Assembly: GCF_022539665.2 (NCBI RefSeq)
Contig: NC_081336.1
Location: 3,736,221 to 3,800,220 of the forward strand
Length of the DNA: 64,000 nucleotides
Origin: Daphnia carinata
Lineage: Eukaryota > Arthropoda > Branchiopoda > Diplostraca > Daphniidae
Direction of reading: 5' to 3'
Each line of letters opens with the position of its first letter. The stretch's first letter is position 1. A model generated the notes under the pieces. It made no database searches. It was not told the origin of the DNA and saw only the letters and a program-made list of their open reading frames with translations. A program made the position numbers and the translations under genes. This document shows, in pieces, positions 34,920 to 49,680 of this stretch.

Positions 34920-34959
34920 TATATAAAGGACGGCTGGCCTGCACATTTAACCATCAGTG
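34920..34959 (+). promoter_or_regulatory. Core promoter of large CPR gene 7
   Basis: TATATAAA at 34920-34927 and TCAGTG at 34954-34959. Confidence 0.8.
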
Positions 34960-34997
34960 CCTTCTCTGAAACATTCGGCTCATCTTCTTCCAACAAC

Positions 34998-36060
34998 ATG
35001 AACAAGGTATTTCGAAAGCTAATTTCACTACAAGAACAACTCTCCCTCGACACTTTAACTCTTACTCGCTATTTCGAAATTTTTGTTTTTATTCTTTTTT
35101 TTTTGTAGTATATCATTTTAGCTGCTTTGGCCGCCGTGGCGATGGCCAAGCCGCAAGGTTATGGTGCAGCAGCCGGCCAACAGCAACAGGGTTACGGAGG
35201 CCAAGCTGGACAACAACAGCAGAAGCAGGCATACGGAGCTCAGTCCGGAGCGGCTCAACAGCAACAAGGTTATGGTGCTCAAAGTGGACCAGCCCAACAG
35301 CAGCAAAGCTACGGTTCTCAGGTCTCCGCAAGCGCTGAAGCTGGCCAAAACTACGGAGCTCAGTCTGGAGCAGCCCAACAACAACAGGGTTACGGTGGTC
35401 AATCCTCTGCTAGCGCCGGAGCTGGACAGGGTTATGGTGCTCAAAATGGAGCTGCCCAGCAACAACAAGGCTACAGTGCTCAGGCCGCAGCTGGAGCTGG
35501 ACAAAATTACGGCTCACAAAACGGAGGTGCCCAAAAGCAACAAGGTTATGGTGAATCCAACACACAGCAGAAACCAACTAATACTTACAACAGCAATGGA
35601 AACGGAAACAGACCGTCCGCATCCGCATCATCCTACGAACAGGAGGTAGTAATGCGACACAATTCTTAACTTAACTACGTGAATATTTGCTAACATCAAT
35701 TGAAATTCTATTAAATAGCAGCCCCCGATGCCATACGACTTCGCCTGGGCCGTCAAGGATGAGCCAACCAAGAACGACTACGCTCATGAAGCCAAAAGCG
35801 ATGGCAAAGTGGTCACTGGATCCTACTTTGTTCTTCTTCCTGATGGCCGCATTCAAATTGTTTCTTACCGTGCTGACGAGAACGGCTACGTCGCTGACGT
35901 CAAGTACGAAGGTGAGGCCCAGTTCCCTGCACCATCCAACGGCAATGGAAACTATGGAAACGGCTCTGGAAATGGAGGCAATAGCTATGGCAATAGCAAC
36001 AAGGGAAACGGCAATGGAAGCAATACCTATGGCAACGGCAATCAGGCTAACGCCTATTAA
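34998..36060 (+). CDS. Large pro-resilin-like RR-2 cuticular protein 7 (295 aa)
   Basis: Exons 34998-35006, 35109-35645 and 35719-36060. The signal YIILAALAAVAMA precedes KPQGYG. The repeats include SGPAQQQQSYGSQ and SASAEAGQNYGAQ, with a rare Glu. The RR exon reads QPPMPYDFAWAVKDEPTKND and GSYFVLLPDGR, so it has Phe in place of the Arg of GSYRV and an Ile in place of Thr just after (RIQIVSY): two changes in the otherwise constant core. The tail ends NTYGNGNQANAY. Downstream, the position equal to the AATAAA of large gene 5 reads AATAAT, so 3' processing may differ. It is the last gene of the array. Confidence 0.9.
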
Positions 36061-37434
36061 GAAGCTAATAAGTGTATCGTCTTAAAAATGAATCGCCATA
36101 ATTCTAATTATTTTTCTGTGAAATCGTGATGAATACATATACAGATACTTAATCTACCATTTAGTTAGGTTTAATAATAGTAATGTTAGCTTTTCTTTTT
36201 TCGAACCTTTCTGCTGCAGATATAACAGCAAAAAGATTAATGAAAAAATAATATATACCTACAAACAATATTTATACTGAATAACTACATAGTAATTGCC
36301 GCATTTAGACGAAAAAAATTTTTTCTACCAAGGCGGACCTTAACGAAAAGTTAGAGAGTTTGTGAAAGCTGATGAAAATCTCCACCAGCAGCACATTATG
36401 TAAGGTAAGTGATGTTTTATTAACGTAAAGGTGTCATTGGCCGTTGTGCGTCGAGGAAAAGTTAAGTGAAAAAATTGGGTAATTTTTATTTATTTATTTA
36501 ATTTTATGTATTTTTATTACTATTTATTCTTATTTCTTGCTTTTTGCGGTTCTGTTTTAACTAAAACATATGAATTGTGTGATTGAAATAAACCAGGAAG
36601 CTTTCAAAACGTACACCCTTATAAGTTACTCCCTTCTGTTACACAATTTACCGCGTTTGTACATATTTCTTGAATTTTAGAGAATAAAAATATTTTCTCC
36701 TATTAGAAATTCGCGTAGTTAATATAGTTCATTATTTGTTTTATCGATTTTTAGTTAATTGCTCATTTTAAAGCAACAAAATGGTTGAAAAGCGGCACTA
36801 CGTGCAGCAGCGAAATTTCAGGTGATAACTACCTGTATAAAGGAGATGCCTGTAACACTAAGTGTTGGGGTGGATGGAGTAGTGGCGCCATCCACGGCCA
36901 TGAAGGTGTCACGGCATGACGTTGTCTAGCCGTGATTGACCCTATACCCCGGGGTCCTGCTTGACGTACGAAGCAACCTTTCATGGCTCTAAAGGATCCA
37001 CACAGCTATAACAAATAAGGTAACATCCCATAAGGTAAGTAGGGTTCCCGAGTAGGGAACCCACTTTTTCCCCTGTGGATCCTATATGTTACTATTCCTC
37101 AACGTACGGTTATTTGATGGTAAGGGTTTTTAATGATAAGTAAACCACAGTGGTTGTTCCCCAAAGGTGCAATCGTTGGGCACTCCGTTAACCGACGATG
37201 AAGTCAATTTTTAACAAGAGCATGCGTCATTCGTTTTTACCTTCTCTCACGCACAAAGAGTTCTTGGCCATTCAAAGATGGTACCTTTAAGAATGAAAAT
37301 GATGCCTGAGAGATTGATCAGTACTCTCGATGCAAAGCTCCTCGTGAAAAGGCTGTAACCATTTGAAATGAGGTTAATACGTGAGCAGATTCTTTGGTGT
37401 CATGAAGAACCCCAATTTGCTGAAATCACTGACT
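35950..37434 (+). repeat. Segmental duplication unit 2, copy B
   Basis: Partner of 30770-32250, starting in the C-terminal codons of large gene 7. It ends abruptly at 37434, where the third partial copy begins. Confidence 0.9.
37160..37434 (-). pseudogene. Decayed copy of the last TAF6L exon (copy 2)
   Basis: Same relic as at 31975-32400, carried by the duplication and truncated at 37434. It lies less than 1 kb from the intact exon at 38166-38729. Confidence 0.62.
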
Positions 37435-37990
37435 CAAAACGTATACGCTTATAAGTTACCCCCTTCTGTTACACAATTTACCCCTTTTTATACATATTTC
37501 TTGAGGTTTAGAGAATAAAAATATTTTCTCCTATTAAAAATTCATGTAGTTAATATAGTTCATTATTTGCTTTATCGATTTTTAGTTAATTGCTCATTTT
37601 AAAGCAACAAAATGGTTGAAAAGCGGCACTACGTGCAGCAGCGAAATTTCAGGTGATAACTACCTGTATAAAGGAGATGCCTGTAACACTAAGTGTTGGG
37701 GTGGATGGAGTAGTGGCGCCATCCACGGCCATGAAGGTGTCACGGCATGACGTTGTCTAGCCGTGATTGACCCTATACCCCGGGGTCCTGCTTGACGTAC
37801 GAAGCAACCTTTCATGGCTATAAAGGATCCACACAGCTATAACAAATAAGGTAACATCCCATAAGGTAAGTAGGGTTCCCGAGTAGGGAACCCACTTTTT
37901 CCCCTGTGGATCCTATATGTTATTATTCCACAACGTACGGTTATTTGATGGTAAGGGTTTTTAATGATAAGTAAACCACAGTGGTTGTTT
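37435..37990 (+). repeat. Third, partial copy of duplication unit 2
   Basis: Matches 31417-31972 and 36605-37160, including the whole inverted-repeat-rich unit, and stops at ACCACAGTGGTTGTT (37976-37990). The other copies continue past that point into the TAF6L relic. The shared end point may mark one edge of the inverted-repeat unit. Confidence 0.88.
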
Positions 37991-38165
37991 GTTTACATTA
38001 AATGCATTATTCCCAAATGTTATTTATATTATTTTCTATCGTTTAACAAAGATCATTATCGTTTCAAGATACATTTAAGACATGTTAAATCCAATAAATT
38101 TTGCGATTTTTGTTGTTGTTGATGCCTATATAACAGCTTGGTTGAATGTTAAATTTCCACATATT

Positions 38166-40117
38166 TTACAAAATCAAATCAACCGGACAGTTGAAAAGCA
38201 ACGTTGAGTTAACGACATAACACTTTGAAATACATTTGAACTTGGAATTGGCTAAAACGGCAAAGTTTGAGAAGGACGCACTAGGGCATTGTGGCACCTT
38301 TTTCTTCAGCAAGTGCATTGGACGTTGTTTCCAGTTTCTCACGCGAAAAGTGATGTTGGCCATCCGCAGATGGTTCCGTTCAGAATAATCGAAGACATCC
38401 ATGAGATCAGTCGTTTTTGCTTTTAAATGTGGTTTGTCGTAAAGGTTGTAGCGCCATCTCGATTGAGGTAAAGGCTTATGAAGTGTCTTCAAAGTCCAGT
38501 AAAGCTCATTGCATGAATTGCCAACTTTAACTGAACGGCCTCGCTGAACTTGCCGACAAAGCGACGGAGAGAAATGGCCTATCCGGTGTACCGCTGATCC
38601 CAACAAGTCACTGGTTACACGGTAGATTTCAGATCCCTCATTCCACATTTGTTCTGCCACGAGGTCATCCGTATCTGTTATTTGATCAAGCAATCTCATC
38701 TTGCACCGCAAGACATCTATGAGGGCGCTCTAAAATTGTAAAAAAAGAAATAAATATTTAGCCTCTGTGATATCAAGGCACTATTAAAGGTGCATACAAT
38801 TAAAGCAGCTTCCAAATAGAGGACATTTTTTTCAGTTTGCGAGATTTCATAGAATTTATATAGTAAGGCGTTCCAGTGTTCCAGTGTAGCTGTGTCCAGA
38901 TACTTGCTACTCAGACATCTCAGAGCCATCAACGCTCTGCATTGTACACTAATGTGCCCGTCAACATCAGCAATAATATTACTCAAGTTGTTGATGACAT
39001 CATGGATTGAGCAGTCGATTGATAACTAAAAGATGAATATAAAGAAAACGTCACTACTTAAATATTCAAAACGTGTGTTACGGAAAAACCAAAATACTTT
39101 AGCCAGAATGTGTAACGTGCTGGAAATCAGGTGGAATATACTATCATCCAGCTTTGCTCCCCCATAATTCAAAATAAGGTCTTGCACCAACAAGAGGAAG
39201 CATTTATACTGGAAAAAGAAAACAAATGTAAATAATTAAGAAAGATCAGTAATATTGATGCTAACATGAATGAAGGTAAAATTACCTCAGAACCAATGTG
39301 AAGATGAGAATTGTTCATTAACGCATTGAAAATTTTGGGTATCCTTTTGACAACATGGGAATTTTCTCCACTAAAGGCAACTAAATTTCTTAAAAAACCA
39401 GAAAAGGTAGGTAGTAAAGGTTGCAATCTTGAGTTCTCAAGCAAATTTGCTAATGCGACCTGAATAAAATTTTTCTAGAATAAGGACAAAAAGATCAACA
39501 GTTAAAAGTTGCAACTGGAAATCATACCTCAACAACACAATCAGAAGTACTAAGCAAGGATTGTGAAATTTTTTCAAAATACTGAAAATATATCTCTGCT
39601 TTGAGTTTGTCTTCAGGATCCAAAGAAAGGTATTGGATTGTCAATTTCATAGGAGAGTAAACTTCTACATCAGTGTCAGTTGGATATTCCTGTGTTAGGT
39701 CCACCACCCTGTCTACTGAGCTGTAAATATCTAACTCTGGTAGATAGGAGAAATCTTCAAGGGTGGAATTTGGACCATGAACTTGTGGAACATCACTCCA
39801 TCGTAGAGCAAGATTAACATCATCCTTGGTAAGTTTTGATCGTTTGCTGTGGCGCAGAATTTGACTGCAGCTCTGTCACATGAAAACCAATAACATTAGT
39901 CTCTATAAATAAGGACACAAAATAGTCAATGTACTTGTATTAATTCTCGCAATCTGTAAGAAGTATCTTCTGCGAGACTTTTTGAAAGAATTCCTGGTAG
40001 ATTTGTGTATCCGGCTGAATCGGCAATCAGTTCTATGGACTCGGATGAGATCTGTATAAATTTTTTTTCTGCTTTCGGTTTGTCGAAATTTTTCTCGTTA
40101 TTCACATCATTGTTCAT
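38166..40117 (-). CDS. TAF6L: TAF6-like subunit of SAGA-type complexes (534 aa)
   Basis: Histone-fold protein of SAGA/PCAF-type histone acetyltransferase complexes, a paralogue of TFIID TAF6. Exons in transcript order: 40117-39935, 39872-39528, 39459-39286, 39208-39098, 39025-38798, 38729-38166. All introns are phase 0 with GT-AG ends. The histone fold lies at about residues 20-90 (IQISSESIELIADSAGYTNL, LAEDTSYRLRELIQ, ILRHSKRSKLTKDDVNLALR). The ALRW-S-x-V end is nearer TAF6L than TAF6. The rest is the helical HEAT-like region (LQPLLPTFSGFLRNLV and following). The start at 40117 is the first Met upstream of the fold and gives a normal short N-tail. The C-terminal exon is basic and less conserved. 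TAF6 itself is the main alternative; the ALRW motif and divergent C-terminus favour TAF6L. Confidence 0.85.
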
Positions 40118-41819
40118 CTTATCGATTACACTGAAGCGTGTTTTGTTGCGGATTCAACGACAGTGCAATGGTAGGACTTATGAATTTTAATCTGAATATA
40201 GCCAGAAACGAGTAACAAACTGAAGATTTCAAACATAGGTCCGTCTGCAAACCATTCCGCTTTCCACCGCCAATAAATCAACATTTGTTTCTACCACTAG
40301 ATGGCTGCTATTCTAATGAGTGACGTAATGCTTATCTACTCGTTAGATGGCGTCGGGTACATACTGCAGAGTGTAGACAACTCTTAGTTGAAACTTGAAA
40401 GCATGGTCTTAACTTGTAATTCTCCCGAATGGTCAGGATTCTTTGAGTTTAAGAGCACTTAGAAAGTTGGTTGGAATATAAATCCCGATCCTTAATACGA
40501 CTCTCGTATTTGTCTACGCTATCCTGCCAAATTTTCTATTTGACTCATTGAGTTGGAAAGCTAAGCTGACGTAACAGGGAAATATATCTCTTGGTACCAT
40601 TGCAAAATAAAGCATGTCCGAGAATCGCTGTAATTTGCTCATATGCCATGGCGAAAGGACGTCCACTGTCAATCGAGTCAGTTGTGATGGGAAACGAATG
40701 ACGATGTCTCTTCACCGACGGTTCGTGATGCATCATATTTGTGCAAGGCAAATATTTACTGCTGAACGTATAAACACAGAACGGAAGCACACCCGGTAAG
40801 TCGGTTACCATGACGATTCTCCTTGACAAAGGCCATATGTTTGTACTACGCTTTGTATGTTCTTTTCGTTGCTGTGCCGCCCTTTCATGCCATAAGCATC
40901 ACGTGTGTTAGTACAAGCGTATCCATGTTGTCTATCAGCTTCTGAACACCGTGTGTACATTAGATTCAACATAACTGCAGTCAACGTTGTTAAAATATTT
41001 TAAATTCGATTGCTAGGTAGCATTTTGTTTCCAGTGTGTGATCCGGGTGGAAACTCGTTTCGACTGACACGTGAAGAAAAAAAAAACCATCCAAGCACAA
41101 AGAAGAAACTTACAAAAGAATTGGCTCATTGGATTTGGTGGTTCTTCACATCGACCGTTTCCTTTCACTTACGTAACTGGACGGCCCATCAGACGGCCAT
41201 GTCACGTAATAACGGATTGGCAAACCAAGATAAACAAAATATTTGCAACAGGCATTGTTTCGACAAGCGAAAAGTTTGATGCAGTACTCATTTGTGAAAT
41301 AACTGTAGCCGAAAACTTTATTTTTCTTCCAAACATTCGAAACCAGGATACGTTGTCGTGTCGGAACTCCCGACCGCGCCGACTCCGATTAGACTGAACC
41401 GGAAAGAACAACGATGATAGGATAAACATGACGGGTCTACCAATCCTTTAAGTGGCAAAGAGAGCGGAGGACTACATTTCTTTTGTCCAGCCAATTCCAA
41501 AACTTGAAGGAAATTTCATTTTCCTTATTGTAGTGCGCCATCATTTGAAAATCGACAACATTTTTGCTCTATTTGGAAGCAGCACAGCCGCTGGAAGCTC
41601 ACGAAGAGAAAAGATAAAGCCGCTGCTACGTCTTCCCTATTCGTTCCATTTCATACCCGAACACACACACAACACCCAGACACAAAAAGAGAGTTGTGTG
41701 TCTGGCAGAAACCGCAGCTTGGTTGTGGGAGGGTAGAGAAAAGAGAAAAAAAAAACCGTGCAACATCACTGGTTTCATTGCCGTTGCTGGTGCCAAGGTT
41801 CCAGCTGATCGTCGAGAAA
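40118..41819. other. Divergent intergenic region, TAF6L / CAPSL
   Basis: Lies between the head of the - strand TAF6L gene and the + strand calcyphosine-like gene, so both promoters should be here. No TATA box was seen at the expected places. Short frames carry no recognisable domain. Confidence 0.55.
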
Positions 41820-44494
<2,675 letters not shown>

Positions 44495-46956
44495 TCGTTC
44501 CACCAAAGATTCGCTTTGTGTTCCCATTTTTTCAAAGGCCGAACAGGGACGGGACAAGGGAAAGCTAATCTTAATATTCAGATGATGAAGAACCTATGGC
44601 TGCCGATGATTTAACTTTCCATCGACTGTCCATCTCTTTCATGAGGACTTTTCTTCTTCCAAAGCTCTGTTTCTATTTTGAAAGAAGATCTTTCTGGGTG
44701 AAGATACTTTTTTCTACTTATTTATCCTTCCTACGTTTATCGTAGCATCTATCTCACTTTACTCGTCTGAATGCCTTGGGCTGTATTGAACCAACAGACG
44801 TTCAAATAATGGTTACAAAATAAGTAGGCGATGATGTACTATACCTAGTACGGAGTTCAGAATAGGATGCCGCAAAGTCAGGAGCACACCCGTGCATGCC
44901 TGCTCTTTTGGATAAATGTAACTGGAAAAAGGTGTGCAGATTGATTGTGTATTTCATCATAATATGCTTATCAATAAACTACACTTCTCGACTGCGATTT
45001 ATTGAAGAAATGGTTTCATCACATTGATATTTCAAATTCCGTGTACGGTGTGTCGACCATTAGATGGCAGCATGTGAGAGACAATTTGGAGGTTTTTTCT
45101 AACCTTATTTGTATCTTAACCCAAAATGTGTATTGTTTGGCGTTGATTGTGAAAGGGCCACTGTGATTTACAAACTCTGTCAATAATACTTTGAATGCGT
45201 GGAATGTAATTTGAATTGAATTACTACCCCTGAGCGCCATTCCGGCCATAGACGTACCCGAGCACAAGTTTGGCAAACACATTTTTGCGTTACTAGATGG
45301 CGTTGAATTAAAAGCTGTGTATGTCAATCAGCAATCCTGTTAACGTTACCATATTAAAATATTGTCTAATAACTACAATAGTATGGCAATCCATTTTACC
45401 AAAAAAAAATATCGACCTTTTTTTTCTGTTTCGGATGGAAAATAATTTCCCGCGGACGGCGCTGCAAGTTCACCAGCCTCTAGCGGCTGAAATCAAAACT
45501 ATTTTTTGACATGTGATTCTCATTGTTTACTTTGTTGTTACGTTCAAAGCATGTATAAAGCATGTATTTGAGTTTACTTCGTCGGAATAGCTTGTTATTT
45601 TTACCTCCACCCCTATTATTGATGTGCAAATTTTACGCTGCTTCGTTACCAACACAAAATGTAAGCTGTTGGGCATAGAACAAGGTAATATTAACGTACT
45701 TTTGGAAAATCAGGTCTCATGTTGTATCACTCTGGATTAAGCCATTGTTACAAGCGTGGTAGCATTCATTTGTCAATGCAACAAAATATTCGCAGTCTGT
45801 AACAGAATATTTTTTTTATTGAAATAAACCTTTAAAGCTTCGAAGTGGTATACAGGTCGTACCTTAAAATTGAACTTTAACAACTTTGAAAGGCCATGTT
45901 ATGTTAATTTACTATATTTTACGTTTGAAACTACACAGATCTTTTGTAACTTGTAAAGGAGAACATAGTTCATTGTTTAAATTTTCGAAATTTTTACTTT
46001 CAGTGTAACTTCCGGTTTGAAAATGCCTAATAACTCACTATCTATTGGTCTGAATGAAAAAAGAACCACATTTTCGTAATTCTCTTGAAATTTAGGGTCG
46101 AATCTATGTGTCAGTAGAAAATACTCGAAAATCGTCAAAAATCGCAAATTTCCCTGAACTATAGTTCAGGAAAAATCGCGATTTTGGCCAAATTGGACTT
46201 TTCGCCAAAAACAGGTCAAAGTAGGCCAGACACACCTTAAATTTCACGAGGATTACGAAAATCATATTCGTTTTGTTGTGGTCATAGTATTTCTGGAGAT
46301 ATAGGCTACTTCCGGTCACTTTCGGTAAAAAAAATTTTCAACTTGGCAAAAAGTAAAAAATGAACATTAATATTTCAAATATTTTAAGCATTTTGATCAT
46401 AAATGAAATGGGGTGGCGGCTTTTTTCGTGCTTGTTTTGCTATTTCACTATTGGTTGATCGCGCGAGTTGCATATACTTATAACACTACTTCGTTAACAG
46501 AGACTACTAGCATTATGTATCACACTAATGGAAAGGTATACTTGATAAGTATAGATCATAGCATGAAGAAATACCTCTAGCTATTATTATAACCTTATCA
46601 TGCACGGCCATCTGATGTACAGTCATGTTTAAAAATAAGCCCGACTTTTTCTTATTTTACGTTACGCTATAGCTTACTGGTACGTAATACTAATAGCTCT
46701 GAGGTAGAGCGTCTGACCACGGGAATCGAAAATCAAGAGTTCGAGTCACGTCTGGATCGTCTGTGCCAGAGATTGAGCTACGATCCCCACTGTAGACAAT
46801 ATTTCTTTGCACAAAAAATGAATCACTCTATTGTATTTATAGGTGACATTCCGAGACGGAAATATTAAATTGCGTTGGGACGCACAACAATATTATTACA
46901 AGTGCAGATGGGTTTCCTTCAAAAGACATGGAAAAATAGTTAACTAATTTACAAGA

Positions 46957-47024
46957 CTCATGGATCTATGGTTGAGCATCGGCGTCCCACGCCAGAAATC
47001 AAGGGTTCAATCCCCTAAAGATTC
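46957..47024 (+). repeat. tRNA-like module
   Basis: Has an A-box-like GGTTGAGCATCGG and a B-box-like GGGTTCAATCCCC at tRNA spacing, but the outer stem does not pair well. Probably a tRNA pseudogene or the head of a SINE rather than a working tRNA. Confidence 0.4.
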
Positions 47025-47369
47025 AAAATGGAATTAAATAAACATATGTAACTCCAAACGTCAAATTTAATACACAATCCATGTATATTCAATTCAATAT
47101 CATTGAAGCACTAAAAGTTGTAGAATCTCCATGAAGTGAGATTAAAGTGTATCGTTCCATAAATAATGAAGTCGTATAACAACGAAATATTCGCTTAAAA
47201 TTGCGAACAGCAAAAATTGAAATTATAACGTATACGTCAATAAAATGACATTACTACATAAATAATGAAATGTTCACAACAGAGAAAAGTACAATGCAAC
47301 TCTACGACACTAAAAAAGACAAGATGCGTAAAAATATTTTTTTTAAGAACTTGTATTGACAATATTCTG

Positions 47370-47515
47370 CGGATGAGGACCCCCACGTCCCCTTTCCAGA
47401 CAGCGCACTCACAACCTTTGCTGCTGATCACAGTAGGGGCATGACCCCCTACGGGCTTATTACAAATCTAGGGGAAACGGGGCCACAGAAAAGAAGGGAG
47501 CCCAGATATGCACTT
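47370..47515. repeat. Partial stray copy of palindrome-arm sequence
   Basis: CCACGTCCCCTTTCC, CAGTAGGGGCATGACCCCCT, ACGGGCTTATTAC and AAGGGAGCCCAGATATGCAC occur here in the order and orientation of the right arm (about 52405-52555), with a different filler between the first two blocks. Confidence 0.8.
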
Positions 47516-48710
47516 TAACTTATGAAAATAAAATGTTTACTGTTCGGGATGAATCAGCAGTTAACCGTGTAGTGTGAGTAGCGGTCTTCAAAAATCTAGC
47601 CTCTCTATTCGTTTTCTATTTCTGAAACAGGGAAATGTAAGTGCTGGACATCTTTTACAGTAGCTGCAAAATTTCATCATGAAACCTGGAATGAAAAAGA
47701 AAATTCAGATCAAGGTAAAATGGGCCATAGAAAAGATGAGAAACCTATCTTTGTGCTTTAATTTGAAAGATACAAATACCATAACATGGGAGATGTGGAT
47801 TACATTTTCAATGGGAACTTAACCATGCCCATCACTTTGAACACACCACGAGTGAAGGCTGGACCAAAATATCTATATCCTTTTCACAACACAGACAGTT
47901 TTCAATTGACAATATGTAAACCATCTCTATGGGCTTGACATTTGGAACTTTCCTTTCTGTAACTAAAGATATTTTAGTTAATTAACTCATGATTTCTCAA
48001 CCATCAACTAAATACCGAATTGTTTAGGAAGACGTCTTTGGCAGAGTGGTAGCCATTGATAGAAAATCCATAATTTTTGGCGGCATCTTCGATTGCTGGA
48101 AAGACCAAACACCCTTCATGAAAAAAGAAACAAGATCCAATTACTGCAACTGAATATCATCAGAGTAGCTTCAACCAAATATTCCAATTTTTGTCAATGA
48201 GGGGACAGTTCACTAAAGAAAATGTGAGCCTTCTTTATGCATCACTGTTCTAGTTATAACAAACAGTCAAAGTTTTCTCACAGACTGGATGGGAAAATGG
48301 AAAAGGTTTGTCCCTAGAAAACCCCACCAACCAGTACTGTCACGTCACTGCAAATACAGTGAAGGAAATTCAAAAGTTATTTAAAATTAAATAGATATTT
48401 TACCATCAGAATGTTACTGCAACATATAGTTGTAATATATGCTTACTCTAAGAAAAATTTATCCCATTGTAGAGCAGGCCTTTATGGCAATCCGTTTTAC
48501 ATGAAAAAAAAAAAAAAAAATGGCGGAAAAAAAAAAATCACACTTTTTTCTCTTTTTTCTACCCGTAGCCATCTATCAATCGGTTTCGTTATTACAGGCA
48601 TGTAAGCAATTTGAGTTAATTGTATCCCATTAGCAGTTAATGGAGTAGCGTGGCTGGAGAAAAACGCGTGGCTGGAGAAAAACTCGTGGCTGGAGAAAAA
48701 TATTTAAAAA

Positions 48711-49680
48711 TGGATAAGATAATAAAAGATAAGGATGGTAAGTATAAACATTATTTTATTAGTTTTCAATTATTAATTATTGTTTATTAGATAAAATTAT
48801 GAAGCTGCAGGCTCAATTTTTTCAACAGCACAGAATCTTAGATGACAACAAAACTAAGGATGGTAATATGAAATGATTGTATTTGTGTTCTTTTATTCAT
48901 TTGTGTTTTTTAGCTCAAACTTTGTGTCTACAAGCTCAGTTACTGGAAAATAACAAATTAGAACTGGACACTTTTAAAACAGAGAAGGAGGTTTTCCAAA
49001 CTCATCCCTAACTGAACGTGAGGATGAGTTGGCATGTAAGTAAGTAAAAACATTATTATATTGGTTTTCAATTATTAATTATTGTTTATTAGATCAAATT
49101 ATGAAGCTGCAGGCCCAATTATTGGAACAACACAAAATATTAGATAACAGCAAAGCTAAGGATGGTAAGGCCTAATACGTAATGATTCTATTTATTTGCT
49201 TTTATTCATTTGTGTTTTGAAGCTCAAATTTTGAGTCTACCAGCACAGCTAGGGGAAAAGAATAAATTGGAACGGAACAGTTTCCAAACAATGAAGGAGG
49301 TTTTTCAAAACTCTTCCCTAAGTGAACGTTAGGATGAGTTGGCGTTAGGCGAACACAGTCAGGTACCTAAACTTTTCAAATAAGAATTCAAAATAAGTAT
49401 AGAATTTTAAAAAACAATTATTTATTGTTAAGTTATTCAATCCACCACCTGACAGTGTGTTAAATTTAAATTCTGTTAGTACTGTACTAAAAGAATTGTT
49501 AGTAATAAGTCCATGCAGCGAAGGAACTGAACAATTGTGGGACCGTATTTGGGCCGAAAATGTGTGTGGTACGGAAACCCAGAAATCTATTGAAAAAGTA
49601 TTTTTAATGCTGTTATTTTGCATTCACAGAATTTTAGCGGGGGATCAAGTAAAATCTGGAAGTGTTACATGATGGAAGAG
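48711..49680 (+). pseudogene. Broken coding unit of unknown family, left arm
   Basis: Homologue of the unit in the right arm. Exon-like blocks with good splice ends read MDKIIKDKD, then IMKLQAQFFQQHRILDDNK and LCLQAQLLENNKLELDTF. The exon pair is duplicated in tandem; both copies of the third block end in stops (after FQTHP, and after SSLSER). A further block carries PPPDSVLNLNSVSTVLKELL and WDRIWAEN. With several stops it looks inactive. Heptad-like L/Q/K spacing suggests a coiled coil. Family not recognised. Confidence 0.55.

Larger units (their letters stand above)
44495..48479. other. Repeat-rich spacer left of the palindrome
   Basis: After the CAPSL 3' UTR there is no intact gene. It contains a short repeat (TATGGCAATCCATTTTACC at about 45382-45400), AATAAGCCCGACTTTTT at 46634-46650, a tRNA-like stretch (46957-47024) and a partial copy of palindrome-arm sequence (about 47370-47515). 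Confidence 0.6.

Noticed and set aside
38166-40117. TFIID TAF6 for the - strand histone-fold gene
   Set aside because: The ALRW segment after the fold and the poorly conserved basic C-terminus favour TAF6L; TAF6 remains the second choice.
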